Shown here: positions 35,205 through 45,188 of the stretch, one piece after another
How the letters are laid out: each line of letters starts with the position of its first letter
Numbering within the stretch: position 1 is the first letter of the stretch
From: Chromatiales bacterium
GTDB lineage: Bacteria; Pseudomonadota; Gammaproteobacteria; UBA6429; Thiohalophilaceae
NCBI GenBank assembly: GCA_026984045.1
Contig: JALSSV010000102.1
Coordinates: forward strand, 1 to 64,000
DNA length: 64,000 nucleotides
Direction: 5' to 3'
Notes under the pieces: model-generated
Seen by the model: the letters and a program-made list of their open reading frames with translations, nothing else
What the model was told of the DNA's origin: nothing
The model's database searches: none
Made by a program: the position numbers and the translations under genes

Positions 35205-37811
35205 ATGAAGCCCATTTTCAAGAAACTGGTCACATTTTTCGTGGCCGCCACCCTCACCCTGGCCCTTCTGGGCGCCCTCGGCCTCCTCGGCGCCTGGCTC
35301 TATCTCACCCCCCGGCTGCCCGACATCGAATCGTTGCGGGACGTGAAGCTGCAGGTGCCCCTGCGGATCTATTCCCGCGACGGGGCGCTGATCGCCGAAT
35401 TCGGTGAAATGAAACGTACCCCCATGAAATACGAGGAATTCCCGCCGCGGCTGATCCAGGCCATCCTGGCCGCCGAGGACGATCGCTTCTTCGAGCACCC
35501 GGGCGTCGACTACCAGGGCCTGCTGCGGGCGGCCCTGAACCTGATCCGCACCGGGCGCAAGGGCCAGGGCGGCAGTACCATCACCATGCAGGTGGCGCGC
35601 AACTTCTTTCTGAGCCGCGAGAAGACCTACCTGCGCAAGCTCAACGAGATCCTGCTGGCCCTGAAGATCGAAGACGAACTCAGCAAGACCCAGATCCTCG
35701 AGCTGTACCTGAACAAGATCTACCTGGGCAAGCGGGCCTATGGCTTCGCCGCCGCCGCCCAGGTCTACTACGGCAAGCGCCCGGCGGAGCTGACCCTGCC
35801 GGAGATGGCCATGATCGCCGGTCTGCCCAAGGCGCCGTCCCGTTACAATCCGGTGGTCAATCCCGAGCGGGCGCGTCTGCGCCGGGACTACGTGCTGGGC
35901 CGCATGCGCAGCCTGGGCTTCATCAGCGAGGAGGAATACCGGGCGGCCCTGGCCGATCCGGTGCACGCCGAGGTGCACGGCCAGGAGGTGGATCTGGAAG
36001 CGCCCTACGTGGCCGAGATGGTGCGCACCGAGATGGTCCGCCGCTTCGGCAGCGCCGCCTACACCGAGGGCTACCAGGTCTATACCACCATCGACGCGGC
36101 CCGCCAGCGGGCCGCCAATGCCGCCCTGCGCAACGATCTGCTGGCCTACGATCGCCGCCACGGCTATCGCGGCGTCGAAGGCCACGTGGCGCCGCTGGCC
36201 GAGGCCGACAGCGACGACATGGCGCACTGGCAGGCGGCGCTGGCCGACTACCGGCCCAGCGGCAATCTCGAACCGGCGGTGATCTTCGCCCTGGAGGACC
36301 AGGCGGCCTGGGCCTGGACCGCCGACGGCCGGGTGGCCTGGCTGCCCTGGTCGAAGCTCTCCTGGGCCCGCCGCTACGTGGACGACAACCATCTCGGCCC
36401 GGAACCGGCGCGGGCCGACGAGATTCTGCGCGAGGGCGACATCGTCTACGTGGCCCGTGCCGGGCGCGGCTGCAGCTGGCTGGCCAAGAAACCCACCGTG
36501 GCCGGCGCCCTGATCTCCCTGGAGCCGCAGGACGGGCGCATCGACGCCCTGGTGGGCGGTTTCGACTACTATGACAGCAAGTTCAATCGGGTCACCCAGG
36601 CCCGGCGCCAGCCCGGATCGGCCTTCAAGCCTTTCATCTACACCGCGGCGCTGGACAAGGGCTACACGGCGGCCAGCATCATCAACGACGCCCCGGTGGT
36701 GTTCGAGGCGCCGGGGCTCGAAGACACCTGGCGGCCCGAGAACTACAGCGGCCACTTCTACGGCCCCACGCGTCTGCGCCAGGCCCTGATCAAGTCGCGC
36801 AACCTGGTCTCCATCCGTCTGCTGCGGGACATCGGGATCGGCTATGCGGTGCGCTACGTGCGCCGCTTCGGTTTCCGCAACGAGAGCCTGCGCCGGGATC
36901 TCTCCCTGGCCCTGGGCAGCGGCGAGCTGACACCGCTGGAGCTGGCCCGCGGCTATGCGGTGTTCGCCAACGGCGGCTACCGGATCACGCCCTGGCTCAT
37001 CGATCACGTGCTCGACAGCCAGGGCAAGGTGGTGATGCTGACCCGCCCGCGCACGGTCTGCGCGGCCTGCGCCGATGCCGAGGCGGAACGGGCCCGCAAG
37101 GCCGAGGAGGTCGCGCAGGCCCGGCGCGAGGCGGGCGAGCCCGAGCCCGAACCCTCGCCGGAGGAACTGGCCGCGCAAAAGGCCCGGGCCGAGGCCGACG
37201 CGGCCCGGCGCGAGGCGGCCGAGGCGCTGCTTGCGGCGATGCGCCCGGAAGAGCGGGAGCAGGTGCTGCAGGGGCCGCCGCAGCCCGAATACGCCCCGCG
37301 GGTGCTCTCGCCCCAGGTGGCCTTCATCATGAACACCATGCTGCGCGACGTGATCCGCTTCGGCACCGGGCGCCGGGCCCTGGTGCTGCGCCGTTCGGAT
37401 CTGGCCGGCAAGACCGGCACCACCAACGATCAGCGCGACGCCTGGTTCGCCGGCTTCAATCCGGCCCTGGTGACCATCGCCTGGGTTGGCTTCGACGATC
37501 CGCGCCCCCTGGGCAGCCACGAGACCGGAGCCCGCGCCGCGCTGCCCATGTGGATCGGTTACATGGGCGCCGCGCTGCGTGATACCCCGGAAATCCCGCT
37601 GGTGCAGCCGCCGGGCATCGTTTCGGTGCGTATCGACGCCCGCACCGGCGAGCTGGCCGGCGCCGACAGCTCCGCAACCCTGTTCGAGTATTTCCGCGCC
37701 GATCACGTGCCGACCCGCGAGGCGGAAGAGGAAGCGGCCCCCCCCATTGCCAGCGGCGCTGAGGGTGGCGATGGCGCGCCGGCCGGGGACATAACCGAGG
37801 AGCTGTTTTGA
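35205..37811 (+). CDS. ponA: Penicillin-binding protein 1A (bifunctional)
   Basis: 868 residues. An N-terminal membrane anchor (about 8-30) is followed by the GT51 glycosyltransferase (AAEDDRFFEHPGVD with catalytic Glu, GGSTITMQVARN), an OB-like linker, and the transpeptidase (SxxK within PGSAFKPF, KSRN, KTGTTND). A charged Ala/Glu/Arg insertion of about 75 residues (about 625-700) precedes the KTG box. It polymerises and cross-links peptidoglycan. It diverges from pilM, the standard pseudomonad order. Confidence 0.96.
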   Translation: MKPIFKKLVTFFVAATLTLALLGALGLLGAWLYLTPRLPDIESLRDVKLQVPLRIYSRDGALIAEFGEMKRTPMKYEEFPPRLIQAILAAEDDRFFEHPGVDYQGLLRAALNLIRTGRKGQGGSTITMQVARNFFLSREKTYLRKLNEILLALKIEDELSKTQILELYLNKIYLGKRAYGFAAAAQVYYGKRPAELTLPEMAMIAGLPKAPSRYNPVVNPERARLRRDYVLGRMRSLGFISEEEYRAALADPVHAEVHGQEVDLEAPYVAEMVRTEMVRRFGSAAYTEGYQVYTTIDAARQRAANAALRNDLLAYDRRHGYRGVEGHVAPLAEADSDDMAHWQAALADYRPSGNLEPAVIFALEDQAAWAWTADGRVAWLPWSKLSWARRYVDDNHLGPEPARADEILREGDIVYVARAGRGCSWLAKKPTVAGALISLEPQDGRIDALVGGFDYYDSKFNRVTQARRQPGSAFKPFIYTAALDKGYTAASIINDAPVVFEAPGLEDTWRPENYSGHFYGPTRLRQALIKSRNLVSIRLLRDIGIGYAVRYVRRFGFRNESLRRDLSLALGSGELTPLELARGYAVFANGGYRITPWLIDHVLDSQGKVVMLTRPRTVCAACADAEAERARKAEEVAQARREAGEPEPEPSPEELAAQKARAEADAARREAAEALLAAMRPEEREQVLQGPPQPEYAPRVLSPQVAFIMNTMLRDVIRFGTGRRALVLRRSDLAGKTGTTNDQRDAWFAGFNPALVTIAWVGFDDPRPLGSHETGARAALPMWIGYMGAALRDTPEIPLVQPPGIVSVRIDARTGELAGADSSATLFEYFRADHVPTREAEEEAAPPIASGAEGGDGAPAGDITEELF

Positions 37812-37837
37812 GGCTGCCAGCCGCTCCCGCAGACCCA

Positions 37838-37956
37838 TAGCCGGGATGGCGCGCGAGCGGAATCCGGGAACGACGGTTCCCCGGGTTCCGGCCCCGCGGG
37901 CCTGCATCCGGCTACACAATCCCCGCCTGCTGTGCCGAAATTTTGCAATGACCAGG
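37838..37956. repeat. Two-copy hairpin repeat (TAGCCGGGATGG type), copy 1
   Basis: An imperfect hairpin opens with TAGCCGGGATGG and closes with GCATCCGGCTACA, followed by a conserved tail TGCCGAAATTTTGCAATGAC. A second copy with the same order and tail is at 57419-57529. It fills most of the 176-bp gap between ponA and the next gene. Hairpins of this wording are widespread between genes of gammaproteobacteria. Confidence 0.75.
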
Positions 37957-37987
37957 CAAAGCCGGCAGTCCCGAGAGGAGTCCTGAA

Positions 37988-38605
37988 ATGAACGGAGCCC
38001 GCCACGGTCGCGAACGCCAGATGCGTGAACGTCTCGCCCAGGAGGCCGCGCGCATCCTGCTCGAGTCCGGCAGCCGCGACTTTTATGCCGCCAAGCGCAA
38101 GGCCGCCGAACGGCTCGGCGCGGTGGATACCCGCAACATGCCCAGCAATGCGGAGATCGAGCTGGCCCTGGTGACTCATCAGCGGATCTTCCGCGCCGAC
38201 AGTCAGCCCCGGGCCTTGCGCCACCTGCGCGAGGTGGCCCTGGAAGCCATGCGCTTCTTCAGCGCATTCCGGCCGCGGCTGGTGGGCAGCGTGCTGCGCG
38301 GCACGGCCGACGAGCATTCGGTGATCAGCCTGCATCTGTATGCGGGCACGCCCGAGGAGATCGATCTGTTCCTGCTCGATCGGGGCATCCCTTTCGAAAC
38401 CGGCGAGAAGCGCCTGCGCTTCGGCGCCGATCATTACCAGACCCTGCCGTTGTACCGCTTCCTGGCCGAGGACACGCCGCTGGAAGTGGTGGTCTTCCCC
38501 CTCGACGGTTCCCGTCAGCCGCCGCTCAGTCCCGTGGATGGCAAGCCCATGCGGCGGGCCGATCAAAAAGAAGTGGAAATTCTCCTGATGGCAGAGGAAA
38601 GCTGA
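37988..38605 (+). CDS. Conserved protein with nucleotidyltransferase-like region
   Basis: 205 residues, soluble. The N-terminal 70 residues are basic and helical; the segment RPRLVGSVLRGTADEHSV followed by EEIDLFLLDRG resembles the GS...D-x-D arrangement of minimal nucleotidyltransferases, though the catalytic Asp pair is not clearly conserved. I do not know a proven function. The start follows AGAGGAG. It converges with maeB, with only 39 bp between stops. Confidence 0.65.
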   Translation: MNGARHGRERQMRERLAQEAARILLESGSRDFYAAKRKAAERLGAVDTRNMPSNAEIELALVTHQRIFRADSQPRALRHLREVALEAMRFFSAFRPRLVGSVLRGTADEHSVISLHLYAGTPEEIDLFLLDRGIPFETGEKRLRFGADHYQTLPLYRFLAEDTPLEVVVFPLDGSRQPPLSPVDGKPMRRADQKEVEILLMAEES

Positions 38606-38644
38606 AAGGACGCAGCGGCAAGGAAGGCCCCGCCGTTTTCCTCT

Positions 38645-39889
38645 TTATTCTGGCCGCTTTTCTCTGAGACGGGCGACGCCCGTGTCCACGGCCGCCTCGG
38701 CCACGGCGCCGGCCACCTTCGCCTTCAGGCGAGGATCGAAGGGCTTGGGGATGAAGTAGTCGGGGCCGAAGGCCAGTTCCTCCAGGCCGTAGGCGGCCAG
38801 CACCTCGGGGGGAACCGGTTCGTGGGCCAGTTCGGCCAGGGCGTGCACTGCGGCGACCATCATGGCCATGTTGATGCAGGTGGCCTGCACGTCCAGCGCG
38901 CCCCGGAAGATGTAGGGGAAGCCCAGCACGTTGTTCACCTGGTTGGGGTGGTCCGAGCGCCCGGTGGCCAGGATCACGTCGTCGCGGGTGGCTTTGGCCA
39001 GGGCCGGATCGATCTCCGGATCGGGGTTGGAGAGGGCGAAGACGATGGGGCGCTCGGCCATGGTCTCGAGCATGGCGGGGGTGAGCAGGCCGGGGCCGGA
39101 GACGCCGATGAAGACGTCGGCGCCGCGCACCGCATCGGCCAGGGTCCGGCGCGGGGTCTCACGGGCGAATTCCTGCTTCCAGGGATTCACGTGGTCCCGT
39201 CCCTGATGAACCACGCCCCGGCGATCCACCAGATAGATGCGCCGCGCGCCCAGATGGCGGAGCATGCGCATGGCGGCGATGCCGGCGGCCCCGGCGCCGA
39301 CGCAGACGATGTGGACCGAGGCCAGATCCTTGCCGGCGATCTCCAGGGCGTTGAGCAGCCCGGCGGCGATGATGATGGCCGTGCCGTGCTGATCGTCGTG
39401 GAACACGGGGATGTCCAGTTGCTTGCTAAGGGTCTGCTCGATCTCGAAACAGGCGGGGGCGGCGATGTCTTCCAGGTTGATGCCGCCGAAGCCGGGCGCG
39501 ATACGCCGGACCGTGTCCACGAAGGCGGCGTCGTCCTCGGCGTCCACCTCGATGTCCACCGCGTCCACGTCGGCGAAACGCTTGAACAGCACGGCCTTGC
39601 CTTCCATCACCGGCTTGGCGGCCAGTGGGCCGGTATTGCCGAGGCCGAGCACGGCGGTGCCGTCGGTGACCACCATGACCAGATTGGACTTGTTGGTATA
39701 GCGCGCCGCGCTGGCGGGATCCGCGGTGATGGCCCGCACCGGCGCTGCCACGCCGGGGGTGTAGGCCAGGCTGAGATCGTCCTGGGTCTGGCAGGGCTTG
39801 GTCAGCAGGGTGCCGATCTTGCCCGGGACGGGTTCGGCGTGATAGCGCAGGGCGGCGTCTTCGAGGGTGGGTGGCTGGTCTTTGCTCAT
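38645..39889 (-). CDS. maeB: Malic enzyme (short form, no phosphotransacetylase domain)
   Basis: 414 residues. It decarboxylates malate to pyruvate with NAD(P)+. Tyr in [10 protein letters not shown], Lys in [10 protein letters not shown], the metal-site DDQHGTA and the Rossmann VGAGAAGIA are all present. It is the short type and lacks the C-terminal phosphotransacetylase-like domain of E. coli MaeB. Its position beside ponA is as in pseudomonads. The cofactor preference cannot be stated safely. Confidence 0.94.
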   Translation of the reverse strand: MSKDQPPTLEDAALRYHAEPVPGKIGTLLTKPCQTQDDLSLAYTPGVAAPVRAITADPASAARYTNKSNLVMVVTDGTAVLGLGNTGPLAAKPVMEGKAVLFKRFADVDAVDIEVDAEDDAAFVDTVRRIAPGFGGINLEDIAAPACFEIEQTLSKQLDIPVFHDDQHGTAIIIAAGLLNALEIAGKDLASVHIVCVGAGAAGIAAMRMLRHLGARRIYLVDRRGVVHQGRDHVNPWKQEFARETPRRTLADAVRGADVFIGVSGPGLLTPAMLETMAERPIVFALSNPDPEIDPALAKATRDDVILATGRSDHPNQVNNVLGFPYIFRGALDVQATCINMAMMVAAVHALAELAHEPVPPEVLAAYGLEELAFGPDYFIPKPFDPRLKAKVAGAVAEAAVDTGVARLREKRPE

Positions 39890-39997
39890 GGCAGGGTCCG
39901 TTTCGGGGCAGGCGGCGATTGTACCCGCTGCCGAGGTGTTGCACGAGGGGCGGACTGATCAGCCGCCCCGTCTGGCTACTGGTCAAGCCATTGGCAC

Positions 39998-40109
39998 GCC
40001 CTTGGGGTCGGTGAGGCGTTTCGTGACACGCCGTGAATACGTCCCTGTAGGCTCGACGGCCGCATCCCTGCGGCCGACGGTCACGAAACGCCTCACCGAC
40101 CCCAAGGGC
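39998..40109. repeat. Palindromic element, copy 2: perfect 30-bp arms around a conserved core
   Basis: Arms 39998-40027 (starting GCCCTTGGGG) and 40080-40109 are exact reverse complements; the 52-base core is nearly identical to copy 1 at 16450-16560. A partial GCTTTTTCAAC motif further right (40159-40169) also occurs, inverted, in the hairpin at 63613-63665. It occupies most of the gap between maeB and the nuclease gene. Confidence 0.9.
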
Positions 40110-40175
40110 TCTATACATGAATCCGACGCAGCAATTTTCAGCGGCTTGTCGAAAACGCGCTTTTTCAACAGCCAC

Positions 40176-40964
40176 TCAGTCGACGGCTTCGATCATGCGG
40201 GGGTGGTTGAGGTTCATGCGCAGTTCGCGGCGGTTTTTCACGTAATAGACCCAGCCGCGCACGGTGAGGCGGCGCCCGGCGAAGTCGCGGGGATGGCGGG
40301 CAAAATGATGCCGGTGTTTCTTCGGCAGGCGCAGGGCGAAGCCCGGTCCGAGGTTCAGCCAGAAGGCGGTGCGGCTCTCGCCCACCCGGGACACGGTGCC
40401 GGTGACGCGGCGGAAGCCGGTGTCGGCGGGTCCGAGGCGATCCGCCGGCACGGGCCGGAAGGCGGCCTCGCGCCAGACGCCGCGGCGGGCCTGCCGGGCC
40501 CGGGCCTCGGCTTCGGCATAGCAGTCGGCATGGCGCAGATTGGGTGGCACCACCACCTGGAAGCCCAGGCCGGCCTCGAGCAGCCGGGCCGTGACGTTGG
40601 TGCCGTCGGGCAGGAAGGGATGGGCCAGCAGACGGCCGTAGTGATCGGTCGGATCCCGGCCGATCTCCAGTTGCAGCCGCCCGTTCGCGAGCAGGCTGCG
40701 CAGGCGGGCGGTGGCGGCCTCGGCGAGCGGCTGGGCGGGGCGGCCGTCGCGGGCCCGCTCCGGGGTGTTGAGGCCGATGAAACGCACGTGCCGCCCGTCG
40801 GCCAGGCGGATGGTGTCGCCGTCGATGACCTCGGCCAGTTCGACCGGCCGGGCGTCGGCGGGCGTCGGGCAGTGACCGCGGCCCGTGCAGGCCGTGGTGG
40901 CCAGCAGCAGGCAAACGAAAAGGGGCGCCCGCAGCGCCCCTTTTCCGTCGATGCGCCAGGGCAT
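40176..40964 (-). CDS. Thermonuclease-like lipoprotein
   Basis: 262 residues. A short N-terminus leads to a lipobox (LLLATTAC, lipidated C26). The staphylococcal-nuclease fold follows: VIDGDTIRL, FIGLNTPERA and DHYGRLLA carry the Asp/Arg/Glu catalytic set. The C-terminal ~90 residues are a second OB-like domain (VTGTVSRVGES, LTVRGWVYY). It probably degrades DNA or RNA in the periplasm. A nuclease gene is also found between rpmE and maeB in pseudomonads. Its first codons contain the rpmE terminator, and it starts only 4 bp after the rpmE stop. Confidence 0.88.
   Translation of the reverse strand: MPWRIDGKGALRAPLFVCLLLATTACTGRGHCPTPADARPVELAEVIDGDTIRLADGRHVRFIGLNTPERARDGRPAQPLAEAATARLRSLLANGRLQLEIGRDPTDHYGRLLAHPFLPDGTNVTARLLEAGLGFQVVVPPNLRHADCYAEAEARARQARRGVWREAAFRPVPADRLGPADTGFRRVTGTVSRVGESRTAFWLNLGPGFALRLPKKHRHHFARHPRDFAGRRLTVRGWVYYVKNRRELRMNLNHPRMIEAVD
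40918..40944 (-). terminator. Strong terminator hairpin inside the 5' end of the nuclease gene
   Basis: AAAAGGGGCGC and GCGCCCCTTTT form an 11-bp stem around a 5-base loop; on the minus strand the stem ends in TTTT. It lies 25-50 bases after the rpmE stop, within codons 7-16 of the nuclease gene. Confidence 0.7.
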
Positions 40965-40968
40965 CGTC

Positions 40969-41175
40969 TTATTTCTTCATGCCGTACTTCTGGCGGAACT
41001 TGTCCACGCGGCCGGCGGTGTCCACCAGCTTCTGCTTGCCGGTGTAGAACGGATGGCACTGGGCGCAGACTTCGATGCTCAGATCGCGGCAGGCGGTGGA
41101 ACGGGTCTGGAAGGTGTTTCCGCAACTGCAGGTGACGGTGATCTCGCAGTAGTCGGGATGGATGTCGGCTTTCAT
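40969..41175 (-). CDS. rpmE: Ribosomal protein bL31 (zinc-binding form)
   Basis: 68 residues. It is the C+ form of bL31, holding zinc through cysteines in [10 protein letters not shown] and CAQCHPF. Motifs [13 protein letters not shown] and [11 protein letters not shown] are typical. It is a component of the 50S subunit. The zinc form is normally replaced by a Cys-free paralogue under zinc starvation; no paralogue is in this window. Confidence 0.97.
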   Translation of the reverse strand: MKADIHPDYCEITVTCSCGNTFQTRSTACRDLSIEVCAQCHPFYTGKQKLVDTAGRVDKFRQKYGMKK

Positions 41176-41296
41176 GATGGCTCAGGTCTCCAAGGGGCGT
41201 GTCGCTCTCCCGGCCTCTCCGGGCACCACACGCTTGCAACAGGGCCGGCGATCATACGGAAATCGGCCGCAGGCGGCAAGGGCTTTCCGGCGCCGG

Positions 41297-41632
41297 TCAG
41301 GGTCGGCGGAAGGGCAGGATGCGCGCGCTGCGGCGGGGCGGGGCGGGGCGCTCTTCGGCCAGTTGCTGATAGGCTTCGCCGAGCTGGTGGAAGGTGGTCC
41401 ACATCATGTCGGAGATGGCCACGCAGGCGGCCATGGGGTTGCTGGCGGTGTCGCGCACCCGGTCGATGCGCCACTGCAGGCGGCGCAGGCGATCCTGGTG
41501 GCTGCGGGAGGCGCGGGCAATGCAGGCGTCCAGCAGGGCGCTGCGCTGGCGCTCGAAGGATTCGGGATCGCGCTTCGCCAGTTGCGACCACTGGTCGAAG
41601 TCGATGCGGCTGGCGGGCTTGGCCTGACTCAT
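41297..41632 (-). CDS. DUF3135 family protein
   Basis: 111 residues, soluble and basic. The start DFDQWSQLAKRDPESFERQR and the following DxxI-type helix match DUF3135, a small family of unknown function in gammaproteobacteria. There is no signal peptide or catalytic motif. It lies between rpmE and rho on the same strand as both, as a separate unit. Confidence 0.8.
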   Translation of the reverse strand: MSQAKPASRIDFDQWSQLAKRDPESFERQRSALLDACIARASRSHQDRLRRLQWRIDRVRDTASNPMAACVAISDMMWTTFHQLGEAYQQLAEERPAPPRRSARILPFRRP

Positions 41633-41760
41633 GGCGGATACCTCTCAAGGCGATATGGCGCACAAATCGCCACATTTCAATGATCCGCCGTTCCGGCCGG
41701 AAAGTCAAAACCCGGAAAGTTGTTGTAATTTGTTGATTGAAAAAGAAAATCCAACACAAA

Positions 41761-41860
41761 ATCGCGAAGACGCCAAGGGGGCAAAGATTTCATGGAACAG
41801 GAGCAATGACGCCTCGAAACGAAACACCCCTCCCCCTTGCGTCCTCGGGGCCTTCGCGTT
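41761..41860. repeat. Imperfect inverted element between rho and DUF3135 genes
   Basis: CGCGAAGACGCCAAGGGGG (41763-41781) faces an inverted copy containing CCCCCTTGCGTCC and CCTTCGCG (41831-41860). The layout is like the his-region elements, with purine-rich left arms and pyrimidine-rich right arms, but the sequence is only distantly similar. Confidence 0.45.
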
Positions 41861-41874
41861 GGATGGGGGTGGTT

Positions 41875-43131
<1,257 letters not shown>

Positions 43132-43308
43132 GGATGTGGGTCTTTTCGGAAAAGTGGGTAATGCCGGATTCGACGACGGCACAGCGGACGCTGCGCGGAC
43201 GATGACGACGGTAAGGAATGTTCGGGTCTGGGGTTGTCTGGAAGCGCGCCGGGAAGTCGGCGGGCCTGCCGGGAACTTTTGTGGTTGTAGTGGAAGAGTA
43301 ACAGCTCG

Positions 43309-43333
43309 CCGGGCGGGTGTCCAGCCCGCCCGG
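43309..43333 (-). terminator. GC-rich hairpin after trxA
   Basis: A 9-bp stem CCGGGCGGG/CCCGCCCGG with a 7-base loop lies 8 bp beyond the trxA stop. The following minus-strand sequence has only scattered Ts, so it is likely a weak or Rho-assisted terminator. Confidence 0.5.
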
Positions 43334-43340
43334 TGTGGGT

Positions 43341-43667
43341 TTACAGGTTGCTGTCGATGAAGGCGGCGAGCTGGGATTTGGACACGGCGCCCACCTTGGT
43401 GGCCTCCACGTTGCCGTTCTTGAACAGCATCAGGGTCGGAATGCCGCGGATGCCGAACTTGGGCGGCGTGTTGGGGTTCTCGTCGATGTTGAGCTTGGCG
43501 ACCTTCAGCTTGCCGGCGTATTCCTCGGCGATTTCGTCGAGGATCGGGGCAATCATCTTGCAGGGACCGCACCAGTCGGCCCAGTAGTCCACCAGGACGG
43601 GCATGTCGGCTTTGAGGACTTCTTCTTCGAAGGTGTCGTCGGTGACATGGACAATTTTATCGCTCAA
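43341..43667 (-). CDS. trxA: Thioredoxin 1
   Basis: 108 residues from a TTG start at 43667 preceded by GGGAGA; this gives the same length and N-terminus ([11 protein letters not shown]) as E. coli TrxA, while any longer reading adds a foreign 20-residue piece. The active site is WCGPC and the cis-Pro loop IPTLM is present. It is the general cytoplasmic disulfide reductase. It diverges from rhlB, the conserved rhlB/trxA-rho arrangement. Confidence 0.96.
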   Translation of the reverse strand: MSDKIVHVTDDTFEEEVLKADMPVLVDYWADWCGPCKMIAPILDEIAEEYAGKLKVAKLNIDENPNTPPKFGIRGIPTLMLFKNGNVEATKVGAVSKSQLAAFIDSNL

Positions 43668-43765
43668 GGTTGTGTCTCCCACGTTGTGCCGGCCGACCAG
43701 GGGCCGCTTGCGCACATTTGAGCCCAACCGGGAAGGGATTGCAAGCCCATCGCCGACCGGGATTC

Positions 43766-43774
43766 TGCTATTCT
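43766..43774 (+). promoter_or_regulatory. Extended -10 promoter for rhlB
   Basis: TGC-TATTCT is an extended -10 element ending 8 bp before the rhlB ATG. Transcription from it would start almost at the ATG, leaving a very short leader, so the call is tentative. Confidence 0.3.
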
Positions 43775-43782
43775 AGACCGCC

Positions 43783-45096
43783 ATGAGCGATGCCCATCTG
43801 ACCGATACCCGTTTCTCCGATTTCGATCTTCCCGCCGAACTGTTGCAAGGCATTGAGTCCGCGGGTTTTTCCCGTTGCACGCCGATCCAGGCCGAAACCC
43901 TCCCCCTGGCCCTGGCCGGGCAGGACGTGAGCGGTCAGGCCCAGACCGGGACCGGCAAGACGGCGGCCTTCCTGATCGCCACCTACGCCCACCTGCTGCG
44001 GCATCCGGCCCCGGCCAACCGCCCGCCCACCTCGCCGCGGGCCATCATCCTTGCGCCCACCCGCGAGCTGGCGGTACAGATCCATCGGGATGCCGAAACC
44101 CTGGGCCGTTTCACCGGCCTGAAGCTGGGGCTGGTGTTCGGCGGCACCGGTTACGAGGCCCAGCGCGAGCAGCTCCAGGCCGGGGTGGACATCCTGATCG
44201 GCACCCCGGGGCGGCTCATCGACTACTTCAAGCAACGGATCTTCGATCTCAAGTGGATCCAGGTGATGGTGCTCGACGAGGCCGATCGCATGTTCGACCT
44301 GGGCTTCATCAAGGACATCCGCTATCTGCTGCGGCGCATGCCGAAGCCGGAGAAACGGCTCAACCTGCTCTTCTCGGCCACCCTCTCCCTGCGGGTGCAG
44401 GAGCTGGCCTACGAGCACATGAACAATCCCGTGGCGGTGAAGATCGAACCGGAGAAGGTCACCGCCGGGCAGATCGTCGAGCGCATGTACTATCCGGCCA
44501 AGGAGGAGAAGATCCCCCTGCTGCTGGGCCTGTTGCAGCGGGAGAAGGTGGAACGGGCGCTGATCTTCGTCAACACCAAGCGGGTGGCGGAGCGGCTGGA
44601 AGGCTACCTCAGGGGCAACGGCTACGGGGTGGCCCTGCTCTCGGGCGACGTGCCGCAGAAGAAGCGCCTGCGCCTGCTGCAGGCCTTCACCGACGGTGAG
44701 CTGAACATCATGGTGGCCACCGACGTGGCGGCCCGGGGCCTGCACATCCCGGCCGTCAGCCACGTGATCAACTTCGATCTGCCCCAGGATGCGGAAGACT
44801 ACGTGCACCGCATCGGCCGCACCGCCCGCGCCGGTGCCTCCGGTACCGCCATCAGTTTCGCCTGCGAGGAATACGTCTTCTCGCTGCCGGAGATCGAGGC
44901 GTACATTGGCCACAAGATCCCGGTGGAAGCCATCGATGCCGACCTGCTGGTGGAGCCCAGGCCACCCGTGTTCGAACCCCGCAGGCGCCGCGGCGGCCGC
45001 CGCGGCGCAGGGACGAGAGGCGAGGGACGAGGGACGAGGGAACGCCGCTGTTCTCGTTCAAGACGCAAGGCGGGGACGCAGGCCGGAAAGGGTTGA
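43783..45096 (+). CDS. rhlB: DEAD-box ATP-dependent RNA helicase RhlB
   Basis: 437 residues. Helicase motifs in order: [10 protein letters not shown] (Q), AQTGTGKT (I), PTRELA (Ia), LDEADRM (II), FSATLS (III), [13 protein letters not shown] (V) and [10 protein letters not shown] (VI). RhlB unwinds RNA for the RNA degradosome. The helicase core ends near residue 390; the last ~35 residues are an Arg/Gly tail encoded by a repetitive GGGACGAG stretch (about 45011-45042), which looks like an acquired or drifted C-terminus. Confidence 0.93.
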   Translation: MSDAHLTDTRFSDFDLPAELLQGIESAGFSRCTPIQAETLPLALAGQDVSGQAQTGTGKTAAFLIATYAHLLRHPAPANRPPTSPRAIILAPTRELAVQIHRDAETLGRFTGLKLGLVFGGTGYEAQREQLQAGVDILIGTPGRLIDYFKQRIFDLKWIQVMVLDEADRMFDLGFIKDIRYLLRRMPKPEKRLNLLFSATLSLRVQELAYEHMNNPVAVKIEPEKVTAGQIVERMYYPAKEEKIPLLLGLLQREKVERALIFVNTKRVAERLEGYLRGNGYGVALLSGDVPQKKRLRLLQAFTDGELNIMVATDVAARGLHIPAVSHVINFDLPQDAEDYVHRIGRTARAGASGTAISFACEEYVFSLPEIEAYIGHKIPVEAIDADLLVEPRPPVFEPRRRRGGRRGAGTRGEGRGTRERRCSRSRRKAGTQAGKG

Positions 45097-45188
45097 CCGC
45101 TTTTCCGCATTCCCTATTTCTCCGCGTTCCTCGGCTCTGGCATCCTGCTTCGCTCTACCTCCAACGTCCCTGTCGTCGTCCCTCGCCA

